Assembly: GCA_964486455.1 (NCBI GenBank)
Contig: CAZAMP010000016.1
Coordinates: 1 to 64,000, forward strand
Length of the DNA stretch: 64,000 bases
Source of the DNA: CAZAMP01 sp964486455
GTDB taxonomy: Bacteria > Eisenbacteria > RBG-16-71-46 > CAZAMP01
Direction of reading: 5' to 3'
Below are positions 54,092 through 62,286 of this stretch, piece after piece; within the stretch, counting starts at the first letter, position 1; every line of letters begins with the position of its first letter. A program made the translations under genes and the position numbers. A model generated the notes under the pieces. That model searched no databases. It saw only the letters and a list, made by a program, of their open reading frames with translations, and was not told where the DNA came from.

Positions 54092-54423
54092 TGGGCCGAA
54101 CCGAGAAGCAGGTGTCCGAGACATACCGGACGATTTGGGCTGTCGTTCGCCGCATTCCGAAGGGTAAGGTGGCGACCTATGGGCAGGTTGCTGCGATCTC
54201 CGGTCACCCCGGGCAGGCGCGACTCGTAGGCTACGCTATGCACGCGTTGCCGGATGGAAGCGATGTGCCCTGGTACCGGGTCATCAACGCTCGGGGAGAG
54301 ATCTCCTTCGGCGAGGATAGCCCCGGCTATCATGTGCAGCGCGCGCTTCTGGAAAAGGAAGGCGTGCGTTTCGACTCGAAGCGCCGCATCGATTTGAAGG
54401 TCCATCGATGGGATCCCAAGTGA
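54091..54423 (+). CDS. Alkyltransferase-like protein (ATL, Ada/MGMT family, Cys to Trp)
   Basis: A 110-residue protein with the MGMT/Ada DNA-binding fold (RRIPKGKVATYGQVAAISGH, GYAMHALPDG) but with W61 in VPWYRVINARGEIS where active alkyltransferases have the reactive cysteine of PCHR. That is the signature of ATL proteins, which bind alkylated guanine, flip it and recruit nucleotide-excision repair instead of reversing damage. Length fits. GGGGAGG upstream; the start overlaps the previous stop. Confidence 0.93.
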   Translation: MGRTEKQVSETYRTIWAVVRRIPKGKVATYGQVAAISGHPGQARLVGYAMHALPDGSDVPWYRVINARGEISFGEDSPGYHVQRALLEKEGVRFDSKRRIDLKVHRWDPK

Positions 54424-54701
54424 CGAGGAGGGCGTTGCCGCAGCCGTTCTGGATGGCGATCGTTGCCTATGTATTCATCGTGGCGGCGTGTGACAGGCGT
54501 CTTCTGAGTTGGCCGCTCGAAAGCTGGCAGGCGAGCACGTTACTCATGGCCGGCGGACTCGCCGGAGTTGCTGGCGTCGTCTTTCTGTTCGATGCTTTGA
54601 AACGGCGCGCGCGACTGGATCGTTTGGGATGGATCGACGTGGCGATCAGTATCGTGCTTCTCGCGGTCGCGGCGTATCGCTTCGCCACTTTCGTGTTATG
54701 A
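54408..54701 (+). CDS. Small three-helix membrane protein
   Basis: A 97-residue protein with about three membrane helices (PFWMAIVAYVFIVAA, STLLMAGGLAGVAGVVFLFD, IDVAISIVLLAVAAYRFATF). No family is recognised. It starts within the last codons of the ATL gene (16-bp overlap) or slightly later, and ends 32 bp before the decarboxylase gene, so it is likely co-transcribed. No function assigned. Confidence 0.6.
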   Translation: MGSQVTRRALPQPFWMAIVAYVFIVAACDRRLLSWPLESWQASTLLMAGGLAGVAGVVFLFDALKRRARLDRLGWIDVAISIVLLAVAAYRFATFVL

Positions 54702-54733
54702 GATCGGAGCCGTCGATTTGAGGGAAGGCGACG

Positions 54734-56161
54734 ATGTGTGAGCGGGACTTCGATCGACTGATGACCGAGTGTCTAGAGGCGGTGCGTCGCTTCGAGGCAC
54801 GTTGGCCCGAGGTCGAGCCGTGCGACTCGCTTGCCGTCGATCCCGATCGTCTCCGCGGCGCGTTCGAGGAGCTCTTCGCCAGACTCGACGGAAACTACCC
54901 GTTCTTTCATCCGAGATACGCGGGTCAGATGCTCAAACCCCCACATCCCGCCGCCGTCCTTGCCTATCTCACGACGATGCGGATCAATCCCAATAACCAC
55001 GCGCTGGACGGCGGGCCGCCGACCGCGCGGATGGAGCGTGAGGCGGTCGCCGAGATGGCGGCGATGTTTGGATGGAAGACGCATCTGGGGCACCTCACGA
55101 GCGGTGGCACGGTCGCGAACCTGGAGGCCCTCTGGGTCGCGCGCGAGCTCAATCCGGGGCTCGCGGTAGCTGCGAGCCGGGACGCGCACTATACCCATCG
55201 CCGGATGTGCCAGGTGATCGGTGTTCCTTTCGTGGAGATCGATACGGACCCGTGTGGGCGAATGGATCTCGATGACCTTCAGCGTAAGATCCGAAGCGAG
55301 CGAATCGGAACGGTTGTCGGAACGCCGGGAACGACCGCGCTCGGCGCGCTCGACCCGATTGGTGACCTCGCCGAGCTGTGCGAGCGTGAAGGAGTTCGTC
55401 TGCACGCCGACGCCGCCTATGGCGGGTTCTTCCGGCTCTTGTCCGGGCGGGGTGAGCACGGTGTTGCGCCCGCGCCGTTCGAAGCGCTCTCGCGCTGCGA
55501 CAGCCTCGTGATCGATCCTCACAAGCACGGCCTGCAACCGTACGGCTGCGGATGCGTTCTCTTTCGCGACCCGTCGGTCGGCCGCTTCTACAGGCACGAC
55601 TCGCCGTACACGTACTTCACGTCGGCCGATCTTCATCTCGGAGAGATCACGCTGGAGTGCTCCCGACCGGGAGCCGCTGCCGCGGCCCTCTGGTTGACCC
55701 TTCAACTCTTGCCACTATCGGCCGACAGCGGCCTCGGGCCGGTGCTCGCGCACTGCCGGCACGCGGCCCTCGATCTGGCAGACCGGATCGAACAGGGTAC
55801 GCACTTCGAGCTCATCCTAGCTCCTGAGCTCGACATCGTCGTCTTCTGTCCGCGCGTGACGCCGTTTTCGGCGAGCGCGGTGAGTGATGCGTCTCATCGG
55901 CTCTTCGATCTGGCGATGAACGATCCCGACGATCCGATCTACCTGAGCAAGCTTCGCCTCGAGAGCGCGATGATATCGGCCGGGCATCCGCGTTTCGACG
56001 CGGACGCCGAGCAGACCGTTGTGCTACGAAGCTGTCTGATGAAACCTGAACACGATGCCGCGGTCCCTATGCTGTACGAGGCGCTCGAGCGTCACGCTGA
56101 GACTGTCTCTCTGGGGATTGCGGGCGAATCCAAACCGTCGGAGGAAAACAATGGACGCTGA
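54734..56161 (+). CDS. PLP-dependent group II amino-acid decarboxylase family protein
   Basis: A 475-residue fold-type I decarboxylase. The PLP lysine is K264 in SLVIDPHKHGLQPYGCG, preceded by the RLHADAAYGGFFRLL aspartate site; GHLTSGGTVANLEALWVA and the early YPFFHPRYAGQMLKPPHPAA are typical of the group that includes aromatic-amino-acid, histidine and glutamate decarboxylases. Substrate not determined. ATG 54734 follows GAGGGAAGG. Its end overlaps the next small membrane-protein gene by 11 bp. Confidence 0.88.
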   Translation: MCERDFDRLMTECLEAVRRFEARWPEVEPCDSLAVDPDRLRGAFEELFARLDGNYPFFHPRYAGQMLKPPHPAAVLAYLTTMRINPNNHALDGGPPTARMEREAVAEMAAMFGWKTHLGHLTSGGTVANLEALWVARELNPGLAVAASRDAHYTHRRMCQVIGVPFVEIDTDPCGRMDLDDLQRKIRSERIGTVVGTPGTTALGALDPIGDLAELCEREGVRLHADAAYGGFFRLLSGRGEHGVAPAPFEALSRCDSLVIDPHKHGLQPYGCGCVLFRDPSVGRFYRHDSPYTYFTSADLHLGEITLECSRPGAAAAALWLTLQLLPLSADSGLGPVLAHCRHAALDLADRIEQGTHFELILAPELDIVVFCPRVTPFSASAVSDASHRLFDLAMNDPDDPIYLSKLRLESAMISAGHPRFDADAEQTVVLRSCLMKPEHDAAVPMLYEALERHAETVSLGIAGESKPSEENNGR

Positions 56162-56432
56162 CGTCGTCGCACCGTTTCTCTTCTCGGGAGCGGTCCTCTC
56201 GATAATGTTCATCATGTGGCTCATCCACGGCGTCATCTGGTGGCGGATCTTCTCACGGACGGGCCAGCCAGGAGCCCTCGGCCTCTTGATGTTCATTCCG
56301 GTCGTTGGCTTCATCATGATGATCGTGCTGGCGTTCGGAGAGTGGCCGGTGCTCAGGGAACTGATGGTCCTGCGGAACAAGGCGTCCGTCCCGCCGACTC
56401 CGCCGCCGCACCAAGTGGGGGGTGGGGTATGA
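56151..56432 (+). CDS. Small two-helix membrane protein
   Basis: A 93-residue protein with two or three helices (FLFSGAVLSIMFIMWLIHGV, GLLMFIPVVGFIMMIVLAFG) and a proline-rich tail (SVPPTPPPHQVGGGV). It resembles small signal-peptidase-associated or DUF805-like membrane proteins in size only. GGAGGAAAAC precedes the ATG. It overlaps the upstream decarboxylase and, by 4 bp (ATGA), the downstream gene, so all three are coupled. Confidence 0.65.
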   Translation: MDADVVAPFLFSGAVLSIMFIMWLIHGVIWWRIFSRTGQPGALGLLMFIPVVGFIMMIVLAFGEWPVLRELMVLRNKASVPPTPPPHQVGGGV

Positions 56433-56935
56433 AGCGAGGTTTGACGCGGGCCGCAATGGGGCGGGTGCTCGGGCTGACGGCGCTATGTGTGCTGGGCGTG
56501 CTCACCCCAGCCTCGGCCGACGGTATGAAGGACCGCGCGCTCGCGCTCATGATGGAGAAGACGGAACTCGCCTACACGCAGAATGAGACCGGCGACTATC
56601 TCGTGACGTTCGAGGCGGAGGGCGTCGAAGAGCTGGAAGAGTGGACCGTCACGATCCGATTCACGCCGTCGCAGAACTGGGTCATGGTCTACGTCACCAT
56701 GATCGATGGGCCGCGCGGAACGCGCTTCCCGCCGCGTCTCGTGGAGCGGGCGCTCTCATACAACTCCGACACCGTCGGCGGCAAGCTCGCGCTGGATCTG
56801 ACCTTCGGCGACATCGACGTGCAGTACGAGATCCCGTCGGATCATCTGACGGCGGAGTTTCTCGCGTTTGTTATCCGCGATGTCGCGTCGACGTGCTCGA
56901 TCGCGTACAGGGAGTTTAAGGAGATGATGGAGTAA
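56429..56935 (+). CDS. Exported YbjN-like protein
   Basis: A 168-residue exported protein (signal peptide LGLTALCVLGVLTPASA). The mature part has the alternating layout of the YbjN/type III chaperone-like fold (LVTFEAEGVEELEEWTVTIR, then VYVTMIDGPRGTRFPPRLVE and KLALDLTFGDIDVQYEIPSD), but the match is by shape, not by a diagnostic motif. ATGA overlap with the upstream gene. Role unknown. Confidence 0.62.
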   Translation: MKRGLTRAAMGRVLGLTALCVLGVLTPASADGMKDRALALMMEKTELAYTQNETGDYLVTFEAEGVEELEEWTVTIRFTPSQNWVMVYVTMIDGPRGTRFPPRLVERALSYNSDTVGGKLALDLTFGDIDVQYEIPSDHLTAEFLAFVIRDVASTCSIAYREFKEMME

Positions 56936-57012
56936 GGGGGCGGGGAGGCCGGGGTTCGTTCCCGTCTCCGTGCCCGCTCGTCTCGGCTCCGCACATCCGG
57001 CGCGGGATCCTC

Positions 57013-57031
57013 GACTCGCTCACTGCGAGTC
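57013..57031. terminator. Short hairpin between convergent genes
   Basis: GACTCGC-TCACT-GCGAGTC gives a 7-bp stem and 5-base loop in the 206-bp gap between the YbjN-like gene and the convergent beta-helix gene. No T-tract. Confidence 0.35.
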
Positions 57032-57141
57032 ATGGCAACAAACCCCGGCACTTCCCGTCACAGACAGGATCCGCTCATCCAACGCCGCCAGGTGCAGTAT
57101 TGCTCAATCTCGCCCTATCGTCTGATCATCTCGCAGACGGT

Positions 57142-58407
57142 CTATCGCGCGACAACGATGCGATCGGACATGACCTGACCATTGAAAAGCAGCCGGATGA
57201 AATAGATACCGCTCTGCACCCGTGCACCGCTCTCCGTTTCTCCATCCCAGATCAACGAATGACCTCCGGCGAGCAGGGTCTCGCTAAGGAGCTTACGGAT
57301 ATGTCGCCCGGTTGCATCAAAGATATCGATAGAGACACGTCCTCCACGCTCGGGAATGCCCAAGCGCAGACCTGCAGGAGGATTGAAAGGATTGGAGTAT
57401 CTCAAGATCAACTCTGGTGCCGGTGCCTCCAAGTCTCCTTCGCCAGGCCATTCCTCGATCGGAGTCAGACACCCTACCCCAAGAGCACCCATGTTCGTGC
57501 CATTCTCCCCCGTACCGATACAGGGGGAGTCGAGCATGAGCCGCCAGTTGGGCTCGCGCAGAGAGCAGAACAACGGATCCTCGAAGAGGATGTTCGTCGA
57601 GTCGGGGTCAGCACAATCCGTGGGTGGAATAGTATCCCACGGGTAGAAGCAGTTGTGCTTAAGAACGGGAGGATCCTCATCATCATAGCACGCTAGGGAG
57701 AACCCACAGAGGATGTTGCTGGAGAACACGATCGGGCCACCACCACTGAACGAAAAACCAGCCACATTGTCGGGCCACATGGAGAAGACGAACGTGTTGT
57801 GCTCTATTCGGCCGTCGGTTATGAAATCCGGATTGAAAACATCGCCGATATCTATCCACTCTGCGCTGAGCACGGTATTGTAGGAGATCCGAAGCGGCGC
57901 CTCATACCCCTCAGGTGAATACCCAATGTCGATACGTGTCCCGGTACCAGTCCCAATGATGTTGTGTTCAAGCGTAATCGAGCCCTTGGTCTTGACCGCC
58001 GTGTTGCTGCTAACGACGAACCGGTTCCTCTGGATGATCGTCAACGGATTGTCGCGGACATAGGTCACGATCCTGTAGCCATCCCCCTCGATCAACTGAA
58101 GCGTAAGGTCTTCGACAATCGTCGCCGTAGAATCTTGAGGAGGAAGCGGGAGAATCTGAATACCAGGAGTATGAACGGTCACCTCATCCCGTCCGCCCTC
58201 CCCACGAAGGCGAATGCCGGAATGGAGCCAGACGTATTCGGGTTCTACATGTTCTCCGGGAGAGATCAGGATTGTGTCGCCAGCCGCGGCAATATCATTT
58301 GCTGCGGCTATCGTCGGGTAGCTTTCGGGAACGCGGAGGGTGACAGCTCCCGACGAAGAGCAGATCGCACATGCTACGAGAAGAGCGCCAGGAAGGAACG
58401 TGCGCAT
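57142..58407 (-). CDS. Exported right-handed beta-helix protein with FlgD-like C-terminal module
   Basis: A 421-residue secreted protein. After the signal peptide (MRTFLPGALLVACAICSSSG) comes SYPTIAAANDIAAAGDTILI, the usual opening of parallel beta-helix (pectate-lyase-like) proteins, then about eight helical turns (e.g. IIQRNRFVVSSNTAVKTKG, ISYNTVLSAEWIDIGDVFN). The tail is the FlgD-type module (YSNPFNPPAGLRLGIPERGG, IWDGETESGARV, QSGIYFIRLLFNG). Start uncertain: ATG 58407 or 58455, neither with a good ribosome site. Its GC content is visibly lower than that of its neighbours. Confidence 0.8.
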   Translation of the reverse strand: MRTFLPGALLVACAICSSSGAVTLRVPESYPTIAAANDIAAAGDTILISPGEHVEPEYVWLHSGIRLRGEGGRDEVTVHTPGIQILPLPPQDSTATIVEDLTLQLIEGDGYRIVTYVRDNPLTIIQRNRFVVSSNTAVKTKGSITLEHNIIGTGTGTRIDIGYSPEGYEAPLRISYNTVLSAEWIDIGDVFNPDFITDGRIEHNTFVFSMWPDNVAGFSFSGGGPIVFSSNILCGFSLACYDDEDPPVLKHNCFYPWDTIPPTDCADPDSTNILFEDPLFCSLREPNWRLMLDSPCIGTGENGTNMGALGVGCLTPIEEWPGEGDLEAPAPELILRYSNPFNPPAGLRLGIPERGGRVSIDIFDATGRHIRKLLSETLLAGGHSLIWDGETESGARVQSGIYFIRLLFNGQVMSDRIVVAR

Positions 58408-58675
58408 CCGAATCGCCGTAAGAACAGCAACTCTGTTGGATCTCGTCACGGCCATTGTCAGGACTCAGCTCACGAAAGTACGGACCCCTGATGCCGCAGG
58501 GTATCAGATGCATATCTTGTTCACAGCGTCGCTATCATAGCAGCTGCAAGCAGCGAGGGCCACCATTGTAGCGATATGTTTCGCGCCCCCTGATGTTATG
58601 GCGGGCGTCGCAACACTGCTCACAGATGCTTTCGCAGAGGAGGTCACGGCCACCAGGCGATTCGCAGACAATCCG

Positions 58676-60700
58676 CTACCTCAGGACGATCAGTCTCCTC
58701 GTCAACGCTTCCTCTCCCCGCCGCGCGCGCATGAAGTAGACACCGCTCGCCACCGCCTTGCCGGCGTCGTCCCGCGCATCCCATTCGATGATCTCTTCGC
58801 GCTCCACGCTCCCCGAGATGAGCGTGCGGATGAGCCGCCCGGATCCGTCGTAGATACCGAGCTCGACCGGCAGGTCGGTATCCGGCACCGAAAGCCGCAT
58901 CGTCGTCGCCGCGGCGAACGGATTCGGTCCCGCCGGGGCGAGTGCGAAGACGCCGCCGACCGGCGGTGATTCGACGCCCGTGTTCACCTCGTCCACGAGG
59001 CACAGCACCCATCGATCCGGATCGAACGCCACGTCGAGCGGCGTCTCCTCGAACGCGAACGTGGCGAGCTGTGAGGCCTGATCGATCGTCGCCGTCACCG
59101 TCGAGTCGCCCGACGCCAGCGTCACGCGGAAATCGATCGGCATCCGAAACACCGGACCGATCGACTGGACTTGATCCACCTGAATGCTGAGGGTATCGGA
59201 GCGTCCCGCACTCACGTTCCACGACCACTCGTAGACCGGGTAGCCGGCCTCGTAGATCCACTCGTCGAAGAACCAGCTCAGCTCCTGGCCTGAGACGGTT
59301 TCCGCCACCTCGACGAAATCGGGGGTCAGGGCGTTACCGAACCCGTACGTCGCTCCCCAGGTTTGGAGAATGTCGAGGAACGTTTCGGTGCCCACGATAT
59401 GGCGCAGCATGTGCAGGACCGAAGCGCCCTTCTCGTAGCTCGTCGCCCCCCACATCTGGATCGGATCGTAGATCGGAAACGTCTCGCCGCTGTTGAGGTA
59501 GTAGTCGAGGATGCTGGTGTTCATGTAGGTGTGATAAGCGCTCATCCCGCCGATGTGCTCTTTGTAGACCGCTTCCGAGTAGGTCGCGAAGCCTTCGCTG
59601 AGCCAGACGTCGCGCCAATCGGCGACGGTGACCCAATCCCCCCACCAGTGATGCGAGAGCTCGTGCGCGAGAAGGAAGTCGTAGAAGGTGCCTCCATTGA
59701 TCAAGCCCTTCAGGTGGGCGACGCAGGTCTGATGCTCCATATCGCCCCGGCGCACGCCGACGAACGAGAACTTGTCGTACTGATACGGGGCGTAGCGGGT
59801 CGTGAAGGCGTCCATCATCGCGCTCACGTTCTGGAAGCTGCCGACGGCGTCGGTGGAATCATCCGGAGTGACGTAGTGGTAGATGAGCTCCGGGTAGACG
59901 GGGTCGGTGACGGTCCGCCAGTCCGCCACCGCTACCGCGACGAGATAGGTTGCGATCTGATGGGCTTCCTCCCACGTGTACGTCACCGTACCTTCGAGCG
60001 GGTGCTCGACGATCCCCGTCAGAAGACCGTTACCGACCGCGCTGTTTCCGTCGAGCACGGTGTAGTGCGCTGTGACCGCGGCTTTGTCGTGCGGTTCGTC
60101 GAAGCAGGGGAACCAGTATCGCCCCATCGACGGAGGATCGGTGTAGACGCCGACACCGATGCTGAACGCCATGTCGCCGAAGAACCAGAAGCCTCCCCAG
60201 GACTCATGATCGGGGACGCCGGAGTAGGCGATCGTCAGCACGACGCTTTCGCCGCTGTTGATGGGCTGATCAAGCGTGATGGTGAGATCCTCACCGACAT
60301 GAACGAACGCGAGTGGCGTCAGGCCGCGTGTGACGCCGTGCACCGTGAGTGCCCGCAGGTGGAGCCCGATCTCCGTCAACCCGTCGATCTCACTTCGGAT
60401 GGTCACGTCCGTTTCGCCGCCCAGCGTATCCGCGTCCGTATCCACGAAGAGCCTGATCTCATAGTGCAGCACATCAGTATCCGAGCGCGTGGGCGCCGAC
60501 TCGGTGGTTTGTGGGACCGGGTGGCCGTGATGCACGCGATGCAGGACATCGCGCATGAGCCACGCCTCTTCTTCGCTGTAAGGTTGCTCTGAGGGAACTT
60601 CTCCGGCCACGCTCAACGACGCAAGAAGCGCGAGCGCAGCGACACCGACACCGAGCTTGGCGGCCATCCTCCGAACGTTGACACACAATGGATGATGCAT
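58676..60700 (-). CDS. Exported M1-family aminopeptidase with FlgD-like C-terminal module
   Basis: A 674-residue secreted gluzincin. The zinc motif LLAHELSHHWWGDWV (HExxH, about residue 343) with the third ligand Glu in LSEGFATYSEAVY about 18 residues later, and RRGDMEHQTC in the GxMEN position, define the M1 aminopeptidase family; these trim N-terminal residues from peptides. A signal peptide (LGVGVAALALLASLSVAGE) and the C-terminal FlgD-type tail (GPNPFAAATTMRLSVP, IEWDARDDAGKAV, ASGVYFMRARRGE) show it acts outside the cell. ATG 60700 follows GGGAGGGG. Confidence 0.93.
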   Translation of the reverse strand: MHHPLCVNVRRMAAKLGVGVAALALLASLSVAGEVPSEQPYSEEEAWLMRDVLHRVHHGHPVPQTTESAPTRSDTDVLHYEIRLFVDTDADTLGGETDVTIRSEIDGLTEIGLHLRALTVHGVTRGLTPLAFVHVGEDLTITLDQPINSGESVVLTIAYSGVPDHESWGGFWFFGDMAFSIGVGVYTDPPSMGRYWFPCFDEPHDKAAVTAHYTVLDGNSAVGNGLLTGIVEHPLEGTVTYTWEEAHQIATYLVAVAVADWRTVTDPVYPELIYHYVTPDDSTDAVGSFQNVSAMMDAFTTRYAPYQYDKFSFVGVRRGDMEHQTCVAHLKGLINGGTFYDFLLAHELSHHWWGDWVTVADWRDVWLSEGFATYSEAVYKEHIGGMSAYHTYMNTSILDYYLNSGETFPIYDPIQMWGATSYEKGASVLHMLRHIVGTETFLDILQTWGATYGFGNALTPDFVEVAETVSGQELSWFFDEWIYEAGYPVYEWSWNVSAGRSDTLSIQVDQVQSIGPVFRMPIDFRVTLASGDSTVTATIDQASQLATFAFEETPLDVAFDPDRWVLCLVDEVNTGVESPPVGGVFALAPAGPNPFAAATTMRLSVPDTDLPVELGIYDGSGRLIRTLISGSVEREEIIEWDARDDAGKAVASGVYFMRARRGEEALTRRLIVLR

Positions 60701-60764
60701 CCGACCCCTCCCGCTTGGTCATGCAGATCTTTCACTCTTCGGGGATTCTATCATGCCGAGCCAA

Positions 60765-60795
60765 GAAAAAACCGCCCGCCGTTCATGGCGGGCGG
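60765..60795 (-). terminator. Intrinsic terminator on the minus strand
   Basis: CCGCCCGCC-ATGAAC-GGCGGGCGG followed by TTTTTT on the minus strand: a perfect 9-bp GC stem, 6-base loop and T-tract. It lies just after the small charged gene (stop at 60837) and upstream of the M1 peptidase gene. Confidence 0.93.
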
Positions 60796-60836
60796 TCATG
60801 GGTTTGGTTGTCCGCGGTCGGGTCCTTGACCCGACA

Positions 60837-61004
60837 CTAGCCAGCAGGGACTTCTTCGGATCTTCCGGGTTCCGTTTCCGGCGCCAGTTCTTCTTCATCC
60901 TTGGATGGTGAGACGACGTCCTCCTGCCAGTTGTCGATCTCGGGGGGGGGAGGAGACTTCCGACGAGGCAGACGCTTGGGGATACGGTTCCTTCGGATCC
61001 TCAT
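60837..61004 (-). CDS. Small charged protein of unknown function
   Basis: A 55-residue protein with a basic N-terminal half (MRIRRNRIPKRLPRRKSPPP) and an acidic C-terminal half rich in Glu and Pro. It is short, but AAGGAGAG stands at a proper distance before the ATG at 61004 and a strong terminator follows, so a real small gene is likely. A run of nine G on the plus strand (60942-60950) encodes PPPP; a base-call error or slippage there would shift the frame. No family known. Confidence 0.6.
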   Translation of the reverse strand: MRIRRNRIPKRLPRRKSPPPPEIDNWQEDVVSPSKDEEELAPETEPGRSEEVPAG

Positions 61005-61337
61005 GGTCTCTCTCCTTCCTGTGCGTCCTCTCCGGCATCGAGCGGGGCGAGACGCAACGACCCCGCCCGGGGTACAGATTCCAGACGAGAGAGAGCGGGC
61101 AGCGGCCCACATTGCTGTCGCTCCTGCAATACTACCCCCGAGACTGGGTCCGGGTGCCATGAATTATCCTCCACATCAGACCGGCGTTTCGCGGATGTTG
61201 CCACTCAACGACTTAGCCGTGGCGGTCTCTCGAGAATCGAACAGTGGATCACGGTGGGACGTCTCAGATTGCGCGCTCGTGCGAAGCCGCAATTGCGGAA
61301 ACCAGCACCGGGCAACGGTGTAAGAAAACATCGTTGA

Positions 61338-61361
61338 GTTTCACAGAATGGAATGTGAAAC
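61338..61361. promoter_or_regulatory. Perfect inverted repeat upstream of the Rrf2 gene
   Basis: GTTTCACA and TGTGAAAC are perfect inverted copies with an 8-base spacer. It lies about 20 bp before the -35-like TTGATT, a good place for an operator bound by a dimeric regulator. Confidence 0.45.
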
Positions 61362-61382
61362 GAATCTGCTCAGGTCAACGTC

Positions 61383-61411
61383 TTGATTTGCAAAGGCAGT
61401 TCTTGTAGAAA
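61383..61411 (+). promoter_or_regulatory. Candidate promoter of the Rrf2 gene
   Basis: TTGATT (61383-61388) and TAGAAA (61406-61411) separated by 17 bp, about 100 bp before the start codon at 61508. Confidence 0.4.
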
Positions 61412-61507
61412 AGGACTTGCCTCAAGCCAAGACGGTAACCTAACCTTCTGAGTAACTATTCATGAAGATCATGTGAACGATCTTTGCACACAAACGGGAG
61501 GCAGACA

Positions 61508-61957
61508 TTGCTCTACTCACGTGCAGGTCAATATGCGGTACAGGCCGTCCTCTTGCTCGCGCTGCAGCCTGAGGGCAAGCTGCTTCGGATCAAAGAGATA
61601 GGCGAACAGCTGGACATCCCGGGCCCCTTCCTTGCCCAGATCTTCCACAAGCTGGCCAAGTTCGGGGTCCTCTTCTCGATGAAGGGCCCGACGGGCGGTT
61701 TCCGCCTGGCCAAGCCGTCGGACGAGATTCGAATCAGCGACATCATCGAAGGTGTCGAGGGGAAGGTGAACACGGACGAGTGTGTGATGGGCCTCAAGGA
61801 GTGCTCGCCGGACTCGCCGTGTCCGTTCCATGACAAGTGGACGCAGATCCGCGATGATTTCCGGGCGCTTCTCTTCGATCAGAAGCTCTCCGAATTGACG
61901 GCGACCTTCAAGCAGAAGCTGCAGACCATTCAGGAGCAGGAGACGTCGGGAAGCTGA
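61508..61957 (+). CDS. Rrf2-family regulator (IscR-like, three Cys)
   Basis: A 149-residue winged-helix regulator. The DNA-binding part starts at LYSRAGQYAVQAVLLLALQP and IKEIGEQLDIPGPFLAQIFH, then GGFRLAKPSDEIRISDIIEG. In the C-terminal part three cysteines (DECVMGLKECSPDSPCPFHD, spacing C-x6-C-x5-C) match the [2Fe-2S] ligand set of Rrf2 proteins such as IscR and NsrR, which sense iron-sulfur status, NO or redox. The TTG start at 61508 has GGGAGG six bases upstream. It overlaps the convergent yhbY gene by 28 bp. No isc or suf gene is near. Confidence 0.92.
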   Translation: MLYSRAGQYAVQAVLLLALQPEGKLLRIKEIGEQLDIPGPFLAQIFHKLAKFGVLFSMKGPTGGFRLAKPSDEIRISDIIEGVEGKVNTDECVMGLKECSPDSPCPFHDKWTQIRDDFRALLFDQKLSELTATFKQKLQTIQEQETSGS

Positions 61958-62286
61958 ATCCGCTCCCGCAATCCGGCATCCTCCGGAGCGGGTCGGTAGA
62001 GGATCACGACGCGACCGATCACCTGAACGACATGTGCTCCGACACGCTCGGCCAGAGAATGGCCGAGCGTTTTTCTTACCCTGGGATCATCGTGTTGGAC
62101 GCGGATCTTGATCAGCTCACGCCGGTTGAACGAGTCACGAAGCGCCGAGATGGTCTCCTCGGTCACCCCCTGCTTGCCGACGATCAGAACCGGGTCCAGC
62201 GATTGCGCCAGCGCGCGGAGGAAGCGTTTCTGTTTGCCGCTCAGTGGTGTGAGGGCTTCCTCCGGCGCTCCGGCAGCGTCAGACAT
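61930..62286 (-). CDS. yhbY: YhbY/CRS1-domain RNA-binding protein
   Basis: A 118-residue protein with the CRM (YhbY/CRS1) fold: LSGKQKRFLRALAQSLDPVL, IVGKQGVTEETISALRDSFN and RRELIKIRVQHDDPRVRKTL. These proteins bind 50S ribosome precursors and help assembly. The ATG at 62286 overlaps the stop of the upstream aldehyde dehydrogenase gene by 8 bp; the longer frame to 62424 would lie inside it. The 3' end overlaps the Rrf2 gene end. Confidence 0.9.
   Translation of the reverse strand: MSDAAGAPEEALTPLSGKQKRFLRALAQSLDPVLIVGKQGVTEETISALRDSFNRRELIKIRVQHDDPRVRKTLGHSLAERVGAHVVQVIGRVVILYRPAPEDAGLRERIQLPDVSCS

Larger units (their letters stand above)
61005..61507. other. 503-bp divergent intergenic region
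   Basis: Lies between the small charged gene (minus) and the Rrf2 gene (plus). It has the inverted repeat GTTTCACA-N8-TGTGAAAC at 61338-61361 and a sigma-70-like promoter at 61383-61411. GGGAGG at 61496-61501 is the ribosome site for the TTG start at 61508. No other feature recognised. Confidence 0.55.
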
